Positions 52,302 to 60,984 of a stretch of DNA of 64,000 nt are shown here, in pieces. Positions within the stretch are counted from its first letter, which is position 1; the number at the start of each line of letters is the position of its first letter. Below the pieces are notes generated by a model. That model saw only the letters and a list, made by a program, of their open reading frames with translations, was not told where the DNA came from and searched no databases. The position numbers and the translations under genes are program-made. The stretch lies in the NCBI RefSeq assembly GCF_040218065.1, contig NZ_JAVJQE010000013.1, positions 248,001-312,000 of the forward strand, in the 5' to 3' direction. The DNA is from Marivibrio sp040218065 (GTDB lineage Bacteria; Pseudomonadota; Alphaproteobacteria; UBA8366; Aestuariispiraceae).

Positions 52302-53759
52302 ATGAACGACAGCATCGGCGCCGAGATCGGCTTGCCTGGCTATGACCCGCAAGGGTTTTATTGCGAAATCTTCGGCGGGCCGCGGGGCGCCGCCCCCCCC
52401 TCCCCCGCGATTCAGAAGCGGCTTCGCGCGCTGGATACGCGCGACCTGTCCTCGCGCGCGCAAGCGGCGGCGGACGAGCTGTACAATCTGGGCATCACCT
52501 TCACCGTCTACACCGAACGCGAAGCGATCGACCGCATTTTGCCGTTCGATGTGATACCCCGTCTGATCGGCGCGCAGGAATGGACGCGCATGGAGGCGGG
52601 CGTGAAACAGCGCGTGACGGCGCTGAACCTGTTCCTGCATGACATCTATCACGACCAGAAAATCATAAAGGACGGCGTGGTCCCGGAGCACCTGATCGTG
52701 AACAACAAGAACTACCGGCCGCAGATGAAGGGGGTGGATCTGCCGCACGGCACCTACGTTCATGTCTGCGGCATCGATCTAGTGCGCGGCTCGGACGGCA
52801 ATTTTCGGGTTCTGGAGGACAACGCCCGCACACCGTCAGGCGTCTCCTACGTGATCGAGAACCGACACATGATGCTGCGCGCCTTCCCTGATCTGGCCCG
52901 CGACATCGGACTGCGCGACGTCGACGAATACGGCGCGCGCCTGCATCAGGCGATGCACGAGGTCGCCCCGCCCGATCTGAGCGAGCCGCAGGTCGTGCTG
53001 CTTTCGCCCGGGATCTACAATTCGGCCTATTTCGAACATATCTTCCTCGCCCGCGAGATGGGCGTCCCGCTGGTCGAAGGGCGCGATTTAGAGGTCGAGA
53101 ACGACCGAGTCTTCATGCGCACCACGGCGGGCCGCGCCCCGGTGCATGCGATCTACCGCCGGATCGACGACGATTTCCTGGACCCCAAGACCTTCCGCCC
53201 CGACAGCATGCTGGGCGTGCCCGGCCTGTTCGAGGCCTACGCCAAGGGCAATGTGACGCTGGCCAACGCCGTCGGCACCGGCGTGGCCGACGACAAGGCC
53301 GTCTACGCTTATATGCCGCGGGTGATCGATTACTATCTCGACGAAGAGCCGATCATCGAGAATGTCGAGACCCATATCTGCGGCGAGGAGGAGGGCCTTA
53401 AATTCACCCTCGACAATCTGGAGGAGTTGGTGGTTAAGCCGGTCGGCGAATCCGGCGGCTACGGGATCCTGATCGGCCCGCAGGCCAGCAAAGAGGAACT
53501 CGCCCAATTCCGTGAGAAGCTGAAGGCGGATCCCCATAACTTCATCAGCCAGCCGGTGATCAGCCTGTCGGTCTGCCCGACCCTGGTCGACGGAAAGATC
53601 GAGCCGCGGCACGTCGATCTGCGTCCCTTCTGCATCACCGGCGCGGACAGCTGGGTGCTGCCCGGGGGGCTGACGCGCGTCGCCATCAAGCGAGGCTCGC
53701 TGGTCGTCAATTCGAGCCAGGGCGGCGGCTCCAAGGACACCTGGGTGTTGACCGAATGA
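52302..53759 (+). CDS. Circularly permuted type 2 ATP-grasp protein
   Basis: A 485-residue protein of the circularly permuted ATP-grasp family. Visible blocks: LNLFLHDIYHDQKIIKDGVVPEHLI, VCGIDLVRGSDGNFRVLEDNARTPSGVSYVIENR, MGVPLVEGRDLEVEN, VVKPVGESGGYGILIGPQA (ATP-binding Lys/Gly loop) and PRHVDLRPFCITG.. SLVVNSSQGGGSKDTWVL. ATP-grasp enzymes make amide or ester bonds; with the alpha-E partner a peptide-forming role has been proposed by comparative genomics but not shown. It is coupled by ATGA to the alpha-E gene. Confidence 0.92.
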   Translation: MNDSIGAEIGLPGYDPQGFYCEIFGGPRGAAPPSPAIQKRLRALDTRDLSSRAQAAADELYNLGITFTVYTEREAIDRILPFDVIPRLIGAQEWTRMEAGVKQRVTALNLFLHDIYHDQKIIKDGVVPEHLIVNNKNYRPQMKGVDLPHGTYVHVCGIDLVRGSDGNFRVLEDNARTPSGVSYVIENRHMMLRAFPDLARDIGLRDVDEYGARLHQAMHEVAPPDLSEPQVVLLSPGIYNSAYFEHIFLAREMGVPLVEGRDLEVENDRVFMRTTAGRAPVHAIYRRIDDDFLDPKTFRPDSMLGVPGLFEAYAKGNVTLANAVGTGVADDKAVYAYMPRVIDYYLDEEPIIENVETHICGEEEGLKFTLDNLEELVVKPVGESGGYGILIGPQASKEELAQFREKLKADPHNFISQPVISLSVCPTLVDGKIEPRHVDLRPFCITGADSWVLPGGLTRVAIKRGSLVVNSSQGGGSKDTWVLTE

Positions 53760-54712
53760 GCCAGCCGCTTCTCGCCCGCTACGCCGAATGCATTTTCTGG
53801 ATGGGGCGCTATATGGAGCGCGCCGAAAATCTCGCCCGCCTGCTGGAGGTGAACGAGGTGTTCGCGCGCGATCGCCGCGGCAGCCACAACTGGGACGCCA
53901 TCCTGCGGCTCAACGCCGATTGGGACGTTTTCCGCAAACGCTACGGCGAGCCGACGGAAGAGCGGATCACGTATTTCTACATGCTGGACCCGCAGCATCC
54001 CGGCTCGATCGCGAATGCGGTCAAGATGGCGCGAGAGAACGCTCGGACTCTGCGTCCGTTCATCTCGACCGAAATGTGGACGCACATGAACGGCGTCTTC
54101 AACAAGGTGCGCTCGTACGAGCGCGGCCCCGAGCAATTGCCGAACGTCGCCGAGTTCTGCACGCTGATCAAACACGGCGCCCAGGCGCACGCCGGCATCA
54201 CCGAGGGCACGTTCTACCGCGATCAGGGCTGGAGCTTCTATCAGCTCGGCAAATATCTTGAGCGGGCCGACCAGACGACGCGGCTGATCGACGCCAAGTA
54301 CCACGCTCTGCTGCCCTCGTCCGAAGACGTCGGCTCGCCGCTGGACGAGAGCCAATGGAACGCGCTGCTGCGCTCGGCCGCCGGCTACCACGCCTATCGC
54401 CGGGTCCATCCGCGTGAATTGACCCCCGCCAAAGTGGCGGGATTCATGCTGTTGAACGCGCAGTTTCCGAGATCCGTGCGCTACTGCGTAGCGGAAGGTT
54501 CAAAGCATCTTGCGACCCTGATCGGCGCCTTCCAATTGCCGCGCGGAATCGAAGTGACGGAGCCTCTCGACGCGCTGCATCAACGCTTGGAAGAATCGGA
54601 GATCGAGAGCATCATAACGACCGGCCTGCACGAGTATCTCGACGCGGTGCAGCTGGAGTTGATCTCGGTGAGCGAGGCCATGGGCCGCGCCTATTTCGGC
54701 GCCGACGGTTAA
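53756..54712 (+). CDS. Alpha-E domain protein
   Basis: A 318-residue all-helical protein of the alpha-E (DUF403) family: LLARYAECIFWMGRYMERAENLARLLEVNE at the N-terminus, and REGTFYRDQGW-type GTFYRDQGWSFYQLGKYLERADQTTRLIDAKY, then RVHPRELTPAKVAGFMLLNAQFPRSVRYCV. Arg/Glu-rich conserved helices suggest a ligand site. It is translationally coupled to the ATP-grasp gene. A transglutaminase usually completes this trio; here the two transglutaminase genes are about 5 kb upstream. Confidence 0.92.
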   Translation: MSQPLLARYAECIFWMGRYMERAENLARLLEVNEVFARDRRGSHNWDAILRLNADWDVFRKRYGEPTEERITYFYMLDPQHPGSIANAVKMARENARTLRPFISTEMWTHMNGVFNKVRSYERGPEQLPNVAEFCTLIKHGAQAHAGITEGTFYRDQGWSFYQLGKYLERADQTTRLIDAKYHALLPSSEDVGSPLDESQWNALLRSAAGYHAYRRVHPRELTPAKVAGFMLLNAQFPRSVRYCVAEGSKHLATLIGAFQLPRGIEVTEPLDALHQRLEESEIESIITTGLHEYLDAVQLELISVSEAMGRAYFGADG

Positions 54713-54784
54713 GCGGCCGTCGGGTCGGCTGGCGGCGCGCGAAACATCCCGCCAAGGCGAGCGGGCGGCGAATGGGATGCGATC

Positions 54785-55516
54785 ATGACGCTGCAGCGCA
54801 GCCCCACGATGTTGCTGTTCCACCGCTCCGGCGCGATGCATTGCCCCTATCTGCCCGCCCGGGTGGAGCAACAGCTGTTCGCGGAGTTGAGCGGACCGGA
54901 CGCTCAGGCGCAGTTCGAGCATCTGAGTCGTCACGGCTTCCGCCGCAGCCACCACATCGTCTACCGCCCCGCCTGTCGGGGGTGCGAGCAATGCATCCCG
55001 GTTCGAATTCGCGCCGCCGACTTCGCCTGGACCCGCACGTTTCGGCGTCTGGCGAAGCGGAATGCGGATCTGCGGGTGGCCGACGTAGGTCCCAACGCGA
55101 CGGAGGAGCAGTATGCGCTGTTCAGCCGCTATGTCGGGGTGCGCCACGGCGACGGCGACATGGCGGACATGACCTTCCGCGACTACGCCAATCTGGTGGT
55201 GGCGAGCCCGGTGGACACCACGCTGTTCGAATGGCGCGACTCTCACGGCCTGTTGCGCGCCGGCTGCATCGCCGATCGCCTGAACGACGGCTACTCGGCG
55301 GTCTACAGCTTCTTCGACCCGTCGGCCGACCGGCGCAGCCTGGGCACCCAGGTGATTCTCTCCCTGGTGCAGATGGCGGCGGCCGCGCAGCTGCCGCACG
55401 TCTATCTAGGCTTTTGGGTGCCGCACAGCCCCAAAATGGCCTACAAGGCGCGGTTCCGGCCGCTGGAGTGCTTCGGCCCCGAGGGGTGGCGCGACGCGCC
55501 GCCTCTCGCCCCTTGA
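54785..55516 (+). CDS. bpt: Leucyl/aspartyl-glutamyl N-end transferase Bpt
   Basis: A 243-residue aminoacyl-tRNA-protein transferase that adds leucine to N-terminal Asp/Glu of target proteins, marking them for ClpAP degradation. Family blocks: HCPYLPARVEQQLFAEL, the Cys motif YRPACRGCEQCIPVRI, FEWRDSHGLLRAGCIADRLNDGYSAVYSFFDPS, SLGTQVILSL and VYLGFWVPHSPKMAYKARFRPLE. Length fits. It is followed by a terminator overlapping its stop codon. Confidence 0.94.
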   Translation: MTLQRSPTMLLFHRSGAMHCPYLPARVEQQLFAELSGPDAQAQFEHLSRHGFRRSHHIVYRPACRGCEQCIPVRIRAADFAWTRTFRRLAKRNADLRVADVGPNATEEQYALFSRYVGVRHGDGDMADMTFRDYANLVVASPVDTTLFEWRDSHGLLRAGCIADRLNDGYSAVYSFFDPSADRRSLGTQVILSLVQMAAAAQLPHVYLGFWVPHSPKMAYKARFRPLECFGPEGWRDAPPLAP

Positions 55517-55535
55517 GAGGCTCGGGCGAGTTTTT
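55505..55535 (+). terminator. Probable rho-independent terminator of bpt
   Basis: CTCGCCC (55505-55511) pairs with GGGCGAG (55524-55530) across a 12-base loop and is followed at once by TTTTT (55531-55535). The stem begins inside the last codons of bpt. Confidence 0.6.
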
Positions 55536-55907
55536 GATCGGCGGTTTTCCGCGGATTTCGTCGCGGAGGGCAAAGACAAGCTGTTGCGCAGGCACAGATA
55601 TGCGCTATAAATCCTGGCAATCGGTTGCGAATAAGACCGAGCCTGAACGGCGCACGGGACCCGGCAAACCGCGATAACAAGGCCGGGCGCGGCGATAGGG
55701 AACGCTGAACGTCAGGGGGCGCAACAACCTTCCGAACCGTTCTCATTCGATAAAGACGGGCTCTTGCGGCAACCGTTCGGCTTGCTCCGCGCCACTGGCG
55801 GGGTGAAGACCACGGGGGTTGCAGCGCCGGACGGGACGGTCTGCGCTTCGGCGCACGCCGACGCGGTCGGCGCGACAATCCAGGGACTAAACGAAAGGGA
55901 GAAGTAC
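55517..55907 (+). promoter_or_regulatory. 391-base leader upstream of the TRAP operon with a sigma-70-like promoter
   Basis: No gene is seen here. A fair promoter is TTGCGC (55584-55589) and TATAAA (55606-55611) with a 16-base spacer, reading towards the TRAP binding-protein gene. That would leave a leader of about 290 bases, long enough for regulation, but no known riboswitch or repeated stem was recognised in it. Confidence 0.5.
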
Positions 55908-57011
55908 ATGAAACGTCGCGACTTCATCAAAGGCGCCGGCATCGCCGCCGGGGCCGGCGTCGCCGCCGCGGCCACGGGCAATCTGGCCGCTCCGGCCGTC
56001 GCGCAGGAGCGTATTCCGATGGTGGTCGTCTCCACCTGGCCGCGGGACTTCCCGGGTCTGGGCACCGGCGCGCAGCGCTTCGCCCAGCGGGTGAGCGACA
56101 TGTCGGACGGCCGCATCCAGGTCGAGTACTACGCCGCCGGCGAGCGCGTGGGCGCCTTCGACGCGTTCGACGAGGTCGCCTCGGGCAACGCGCAGTGCTA
56201 CCACGGCGCCGAGTACTACTGGAAAGGCAAGCACCCCGCGTGGGCCTACTTCACCGCGGTGCCGTTCGGCCTGACCTACATCGAGCTGAACGCCTGGATC
56301 CGCTTCATGGGCGGCCAGGAGCTGTGGGACGAGCTCGGCGACGAGTTCGGCCTGAAGGGCATGATGTGCGGCAGCACGGGCGTCCAGATGGGCGGCTGGT
56401 TCAACAAGGAGATCAACTCCGCCGAGGACCTGAAGGGCCTGAAGATGCGTATCCCGGGCCTGGGCGGCGACGTGATGGCGAAGCTGGGCGCGTCCCCGGT
56501 TTCGCTGCCGGGCGGCCAGATCTACGAGAACCTGGTTTCCGGCGCCGTCGACGCGACCGAGTGGGTCGGCCCCTGGAACGACTACGCCATGAAGTTCTAC
56601 GAGGCCGCCAAGTACTACTACTACCCGGGCTTCCACGAGCCGGGCGCGATGCTCTCCGCCACCTGCAACAAGTCGTGGTTCACCAGCCTGTCGGCCAGTG
56701 ACCAACTCCTCATCGAGGCCGCCGCCGCGATGGAGAACGACGTGATGATGTCGGAGTACAACGCGAAGAACGGTCAGTACCTCGCCCGCCTGATCAACGA
56801 GCAGGGCGTCGAGCTGAAGCGCTTCAACGACGACGTCTACGACGCGTTCGGCGAGGCGTCGGCCGAGGTGTTCGAGGAGACGCGCGCGCACAGCGACCTG
56901 GCCGCGCGGACCCACGAGAGCTTCGCGCAGGCCCGGGCCGAGGTCGGCGCGTGGGGCAACCTCGCGGAGACCGCCTACGTCGCGCAGCGCAACCGCGTGC
57001 TGGGCGTGTAA
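55908..57011 (+). CDS. TRAP transporter substrate-binding protein, TakP-like
   Basis: A 367-residue periplasmic binding protein with a twin-arginine-type signal (MKRRDFIKGAGIAAGAGVAAA, cleavage near AVAQE). The body matches the 2-oxo-acid/mannitol-type TRAP receptors (TakP group): FNKEINSAEDLKGLKMRIPGLGGDVMAKLGASPVSLPGGQIYENL, with the ligand Arg in KMRI, and DATEWVGPWNDYAMKFYEAAKYYYYPGFHEPG. Likely ligand: pyruvate or another 2-oxo acid with Na+, or another carboxylate. AAAGGGAG precedes the ATG at 55908. It is first in the TRAP operon, and a stem-loop sits behind it. Confidence 0.9.
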   Translation: MKRRDFIKGAGIAAGAGVAAAATGNLAAPAVAQERIPMVVVSTWPRDFPGLGTGAQRFAQRVSDMSDGRIQVEYYAAGERVGAFDAFDEVASGNAQCYHGAEYYWKGKHPAWAYFTAVPFGLTYIELNAWIRFMGGQELWDELGDEFGLKGMMCGSTGVQMGGWFNKEINSAEDLKGLKMRIPGLGGDVMAKLGASPVSLPGGQIYENLVSGAVDATEWVGPWNDYAMKFYEAAKYYYYPGFHEPGAMLSATCNKSWFTSLSASDQLLIEAAAAMENDVMMSEYNAKNGQYLARLINEQGVELKRFNDDVYDAFGEASAEVFEETRAHSDLAARTHESFAQARAEVGAWGNLAETAYVAQRNRVLGV

Positions 57012-57040
57012 GTCTTGTCCTGATTGGACGAGATCGACGG

Positions 57041-57068
57041 ACGGGGCGCCCCTTCGGGGGCGCCCCGT
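57041..57068 (+). terminator. 12-bp UUCG stem-loop between TRAP binding-protein and small-permease genes
   Basis: ACGGGGCGCCCC-TTCG-GGGGCGCCCCGT is a perfect 12-bp stem with a stable UUCG tetraloop. The nearest T-run (TTTTTT) starts 13 bases later, so it is more likely an mRNA-stabilising or partial-attenuation hairpin that keeps binding-protein mRNA in excess over the membrane subunits. Confidence 0.75.
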
Positions 57069-57161
57069 ACCGTAAGGCATTCTTTTTTCCCTTTTTTCTT
57101 CCAGGCTTTCGGCTATTTCCTTTAAACCTTTTTTCGGGGTTCTGGGTGAAGGGGTGACGCC

Positions 57162-58181
57162 ATGAGCGACTTTTCCGCCGACCGCGCCGACACGGCGATC
57201 GGCCAGACGGGAAGTGTGGGCAGCGGCCTGGTGATCCGGGCGATCGGCTGGATATCGGCGGTGCTCGTCTTCGCCTATCTGGCGAACATCGTCTGCACGG
57301 TCTATTTCGAGCTGCCCGGCGCGTTTGCGCTTTTCCAGGCGGACGCGGAGGGCGGCGTCTCCTCGATCGTCCAGATGCTGATCTATCTGGCCGCGATCGC
57401 GGGGCCGATCGCCTTCGTGATCAAGACGCCCGCTCGCTCGCTGCGCCAGGACGCGATGGCCCTCAATGGGATCGTCACCTACATCATCCGCGGCTGCTTC
57501 TGGGCCGTCGTGTTCATCGGCGTGGTCGACGCGGCGATCTCGTTCCTGCGGGTCGAGGGCTTCCTCGACGCGGTGGTGGGCGAGCAACTCTCCGGCGATC
57601 TCGGCCGGTCGCGCTTCCGCGGACCGTTCGTGCATGTGCCGCTCATCATCCTCGGCTTCCTGATCGCGATCCGCAGCAAGACGCTGGGCTTCCACTGGTT
57701 GGGCCTGCTGGTGGTGTTGGCCGAACTGCTGATCGTGATCGGCCGCTTCGTCTTCTCCTATGAGCAGGCCTTCCAGGGCGACCTCGTGCGCTTCTGGTAC
57801 GGCGCGCTGTTCCTGTTCGCCAGCGCCTATACGCTGTTCGACGACGGGCATGTGCGGGTCGACGTGCTCTACGCCGGCTTCGACGACCGCACCAAGGGGC
57901 TCGTCAACGCCATCGGCTCGATGACGCTGGGCCTGTCGGTCTGCTGGATGGTGCTGGTCTTCGGCATGGGCGGGAAGTCGGACATCATCAACAGCGCGCT
58001 GATGACCTTCGAGGTCTCGCAGGCCGGCTTCGGCATGTATGTGAAATACTGGATGGCGACGTTCCTGGCGGTGTTCGCCGTCACCATGGCGATCCAGTTC
58101 AGCAGCACCTTCGTCGAAGGCTTCGCCAACTATCGCGGCGAGCCGGGCAAGCGCGAACCGACGCCGTCCGGCGGGCACTGA
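57162..58181 (+). CDS. TRAP transporter small permease (DctQ-like), long form
   Basis: A 339-residue membrane protein, much longer than the usual 160-200 residue DctQ. The C-terminal half has the classic DctQ pattern (WLGLLVVLAELLIVIGRFVFSY, FWYGALFLFASAYTLFDDGHVRVDVLYAGFDDRTKGLVN). The N-terminal half adds two to four extra hydrophobic helices (IRAIGWISAVLVFAYLANIV; SSIVQMLIYLAAIAGPIAFVI; IIRGCFWAVVFIGVV). It pairs with the tailed large permease 73 bases downstream. The extra helices are typical of mannitol/chloroaromatic-type TRAP systems, as I remember. Confidence 0.87.
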   Translation: MSDFSADRADTAIGQTGSVGSGLVIRAIGWISAVLVFAYLANIVCTVYFELPGAFALFQADAEGGVSSIVQMLIYLAAIAGPIAFVIKTPARSLRQDAMALNGIVTYIIRGCFWAVVFIGVVDAAISFLRVEGFLDAVVGEQLSGDLGRSRFRGPFVHVPLIILGFLIAIRSKTLGFHWLGLLVVLAELLIVIGRFVFSYEQAFQGDLVRFWYGALFLFASAYTLFDDGHVRVDVLYAGFDDRTKGLVNAIGSMTLGLSVCWMVLVFGMGGKSDIINSALMTFEVSQAGFGMYVKYWMATFLAVFAVTMAIQFSSTFVEGFANYRGEPGKREPTPSGGH

Positions 58182-58254
58182 TCCGCCGGCGGACGACGCG
58201 CGCAACGGGGTTTTACGTAAGCCGGGGGCCGGCTTCTAGGGGCACGGGGACGAC

Positions 58255-60927
58255 ATGGAAATTCTCTTTCTCGTCATTCTGCTGGTGATCATGGCCGGCG
58301 CGCTGGCGTCGGGCTTCCCGGTCGCCTTCTCGCTGCCGGGCGCGGCGATCATCACCATCCTCTTGGCGGCGGGGACCGGCTACTTCTTCGCCGGCGACCC
58401 GTCCGCCTATTTCAGCGAGGGCGGCCCCACCAACTGGCTCAGCGCCGGCGTCACCAACTTCCGAGGAATCTATTGGGAGGTCGAACGCGACACGCTGATC
58501 GCGATTCCGCTGTTCGTCTTCATGGGCATCATGCTGCAGCGCTCGAAGATCGCGGAGGATCTGCTGATCTCGATGGCGCAGCTGTTCGGCCCGGTGCGCG
58601 GCGGCCTCGGCATCTCGGTCATCTTCGTGGGCGCGCTGCTGGCCGCCACCACCGGCATCGTGGGCGCGACCGTGGTCGCGATGGGCCTGATCTCGCTGCC
58701 GGCGATGATCCGGAACAACTACGCCAACTGGCTCTCCACCGGCACGATCGCGGCCTCGGGCACGCTGGGGCAGATCATCCCGCCCTCGATCGTGCTGATC
58801 ATTCTGGCCGACCAGCTCTCCAACGCGGTCGACCAGGCCTCAGCCCTGCGCACGAACCTCTACAAGGAGCTCACCGGCAACTTCTCGATGCCGAGCGAGT
58901 TCGGCGTGATCTCCACCAGCGCCGGGGACATGTTCATGGGGGCCATGGTGCCGGGCCTCGTGCTGGTCGGCGTCTACATGGTCTTCATGCTGAGCGCCGC
59001 CTTCATCAAGCGCTCCATCGCGCCGCCCGTGCCCTATGAGGGCGGCTTCGACCGCAAGTTCTTCGCGCGCGTCGCGCTGGCCCTCGTGCCGCCGCTGACG
59101 CTGATCTTCGTCGTGCTGGGCTCGATCATCGCGGGCATCGCGACCGTGAACCAGGCCGGCGCCATCGGCGCCATCGGCGCGACCATCATGGCGGGCTACC
59201 GCCTTTATGAAGGCAAGAAAGGCGCCTTCATCCCCGGCATCCTGGCCTTGCTGTCCGTCATCGTGATCCTGGTGACGACCAACATTCACGCCATCAACGT
59301 GAAGTCGATCCAGACCTCGACCGACGTGCTGGCGCTGACCATCGCAGGCGTCGCGACTCTGGTCTTCCTCGTCGCCATCGGCTGGAGCTTCCGGCGCACG
59401 CTGACGGAAGGGAACACGCTTTACGGCGTGCTGATCGAAACGGCGAAGACCACCTCGCTCGTCTTCATCATTCTGCTCGGCGCGGCGATGCTGACCTCCG
59501 CCTTCCGCGCCTTCGGCGGCGAGCATCTGGTGCAGGACTTCCTGACCGGCCTGCCGGGCGGTTTCTGGACGCAGTTCATCATCGTGATGCTGGTGATCTT
59601 CGTCCTGGGCTTCTTCCTGGACTTCATCGAGATCGCGGTCGTCGTGGTGCCGATCGTGGCTCCCATCCTGCTGTCCGATCCGCAGGCGAACATCACCGCC
59701 GTGTGGCTCGGCGTGATGATCGGCCTGAACATCCAGACGTCGTTCCTGACGCCGCCTTTCGGCTTTGCGCTGTTCTATCTGCGCGGCGTGGCCAGCAAAA
59801 CGGTCAAGACGATCCAGATGTATCAGGGCGTGATCCCCTTCATCGTCCTGCAGCTGATCGCGCTCGCCATCGTCGGCTACAACCCGCCGATGGTGAATTA
59901 TCTGCCGACGCGAATGTCGCTCCTCTCGGAGACGTCGCCGCCGCCGTCGAACCCGCGCCTGCAGGCTTGCATCGAGGACTACATCGCCGAGGAGATCGCC
60001 CGCGACGGCGACAATATTCGCGCCGCCATCGCGAACGCGGAGAATTGGAACCTGAGTTCGCTGCCCGAAGGTCTGCGCGGCGACGTGTCCAAGGCGATTT
60101 CAGACGCCGGCCAAGCCTTCACGCTGTTCGAGGAGGCGCGGGAGGCGAGCGCCGCAATCGACGAAGCGGCGGAGGAATACGGCCCGCTGCGCGACCGCGT
60201 CCGCACGCTGCAGGCGCGCATGCGCCGCGACGTCGAGCTGATCGACGAGACCGAGACGCAGCTTGACCGCACCAAGCGCTTCGAGCCCGACAACGCCGAG
60301 CGGATCGAGGACCTCGAGGAGTGGTTGGCCGACTTGAAGGCGGAAGTCGACGATCTTACCTCGCAGATTCCCGCGGAGTGGGAGCAGGCCCACGCCGATA
60401 TGAAGAAACTCCTGGCGCAGGAAAATCGGGCCTATCTCACCTATCGACGCACCGTCGACGGGGCTTACGAGCCGATCGTGACCGTGATCAACGCGATCCG
60501 GGAAGCGGACCGTCTGGCGGAACTGCTCGATGAGGCCAACGCCTTGGCCGACCCGGTGCGCGCCGGGGACTACGCCGCCGCCGAAGAGGCGATCGGCGAT
60601 CTGCTAGGCGATCTGCGCAGCCTGACGGAGACGAGCGACGCCGCCGCCGTCTTCTCCGACATGCGCCGCGCCATCCGGTCCTCGAGCTCCACCGAGCCTG
60701 ACCCGGAGGCGGCGCTTGAACTGCATCGCCAAGGCGTCGCGATGCTGGAGGACGAGATCGCCTGGCGGTCGGCCGCCCAGGAGGATCTGCTGCCTCAGAT
60801 CGAGGGCTACCGCAACGCCATCGCGGGCACCATCGGCCTGCGTCAGCAGGATCGTCTGCCGCGCGAGGTCGCGTTGTTCGTCGCGACCTGTCGGGCCGAG
60901 CATCAGGATCTCTCGGTCTACTTCTAA
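58255..60927 (+). CDS. TRAP transporter large permease (DctM-like) with a C-terminal coiled-coil extension
   Basis: An 890-residue protein. Residues 1-550 are a TRAP large permease: DTLIAIPLFVFMGIMLQRSKIAEDLL, GALLAATTGIVGATVVAMGLISLP, GTLGQIIPPSIVLIILADQL, FFLDFIEIAVVVVPIVAPIL, LNIQTSFLTPPFGFALFYLRG. After the last helix comes a hydrophilic region of about 330 residues (560-890), heptad-like and rich in Glu/Asp/Arg: ERIEDLEEWLADLKAEVDDL and similar. Ordinary DctM is 430-530 residues. The tail would lie at one membrane face; its role is unknown. The open frame is uninterrupted, so it is a real fusion. Confidence 0.88.
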   Translation: MEILFLVILLVIMAGALASGFPVAFSLPGAAIITILLAAGTGYFFAGDPSAYFSEGGPTNWLSAGVTNFRGIYWEVERDTLIAIPLFVFMGIMLQRSKIAEDLLISMAQLFGPVRGGLGISVIFVGALLAATTGIVGATVVAMGLISLPAMIRNNYANWLSTGTIAASGTLGQIIPPSIVLIILADQLSNAVDQASALRTNLYKELTGNFSMPSEFGVISTSAGDMFMGAMVPGLVLVGVYMVFMLSAAFIKRSIAPPVPYEGGFDRKFFARVALALVPPLTLIFVVLGSIIAGIATVNQAGAIGAIGATIMAGYRLYEGKKGAFIPGILALLSVIVILVTTNIHAINVKSIQTSTDVLALTIAGVATLVFLVAIGWSFRRTLTEGNTLYGVLIETAKTTSLVFIILLGAAMLTSAFRAFGGEHLVQDFLTGLPGGFWTQFIIVMLVIFVLGFFLDFIEIAVVVVPIVAPILLSDPQANITAVWLGVMIGLNIQTSFLTPPFGFALFYLRGVASKTVKTIQMYQGVIPFIVLQLIALAIVGYNPPMVNYLPTRMSLLSETSPPPSNPRLQACIEDYIAEEIARDGDNIRAAIANAENWNLSSLPEGLRGDVSKAISDAGQAFTLFEEAREASAAIDEAAEEYGPLRDRVRTLQARMRRDVELIDETETQLDRTKRFEPDNAERIEDLEEWLADLKAEVDDLTSQIPAEWEQAHADMKKLLAQENRAYLTYRRTVDGAYEPIVTVINAIREADRLAELLDEANALADPVRAGDYAAAEEAIGDLLGDLRSLTETSDAAAVFSDMRRAIRSSSSTEPDPEAALELHRQGVAMLEDEIAWRSAAQEDLLPQIEGYRNAIAGTIGLRQQDRLPREVALFVATCRAEHQDLSVYF

Positions 60928-60984
60928 CCGAACCGACGCCCCGGGACCCGAAGACGGCCCCGGGGCGGCGGCGCGGGAGGGCCG

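Noticed and set aside
57041..57068. Full intrinsic terminator ending the TRAP receptor transcript
   Set aside because: The T-run is 13 bases away from the stem, so complete termination is unlikely; kept as a hairpin with probable stabilising or attenuating role.
55887..58205. Minus-strand 772-codon open frame opposite the TRAP receptor and small permease
   Set aside because: Low-complexity His/Arg/Asp-rich translation, antisense to clear TRAP genes with signal peptide, motifs and good SD.
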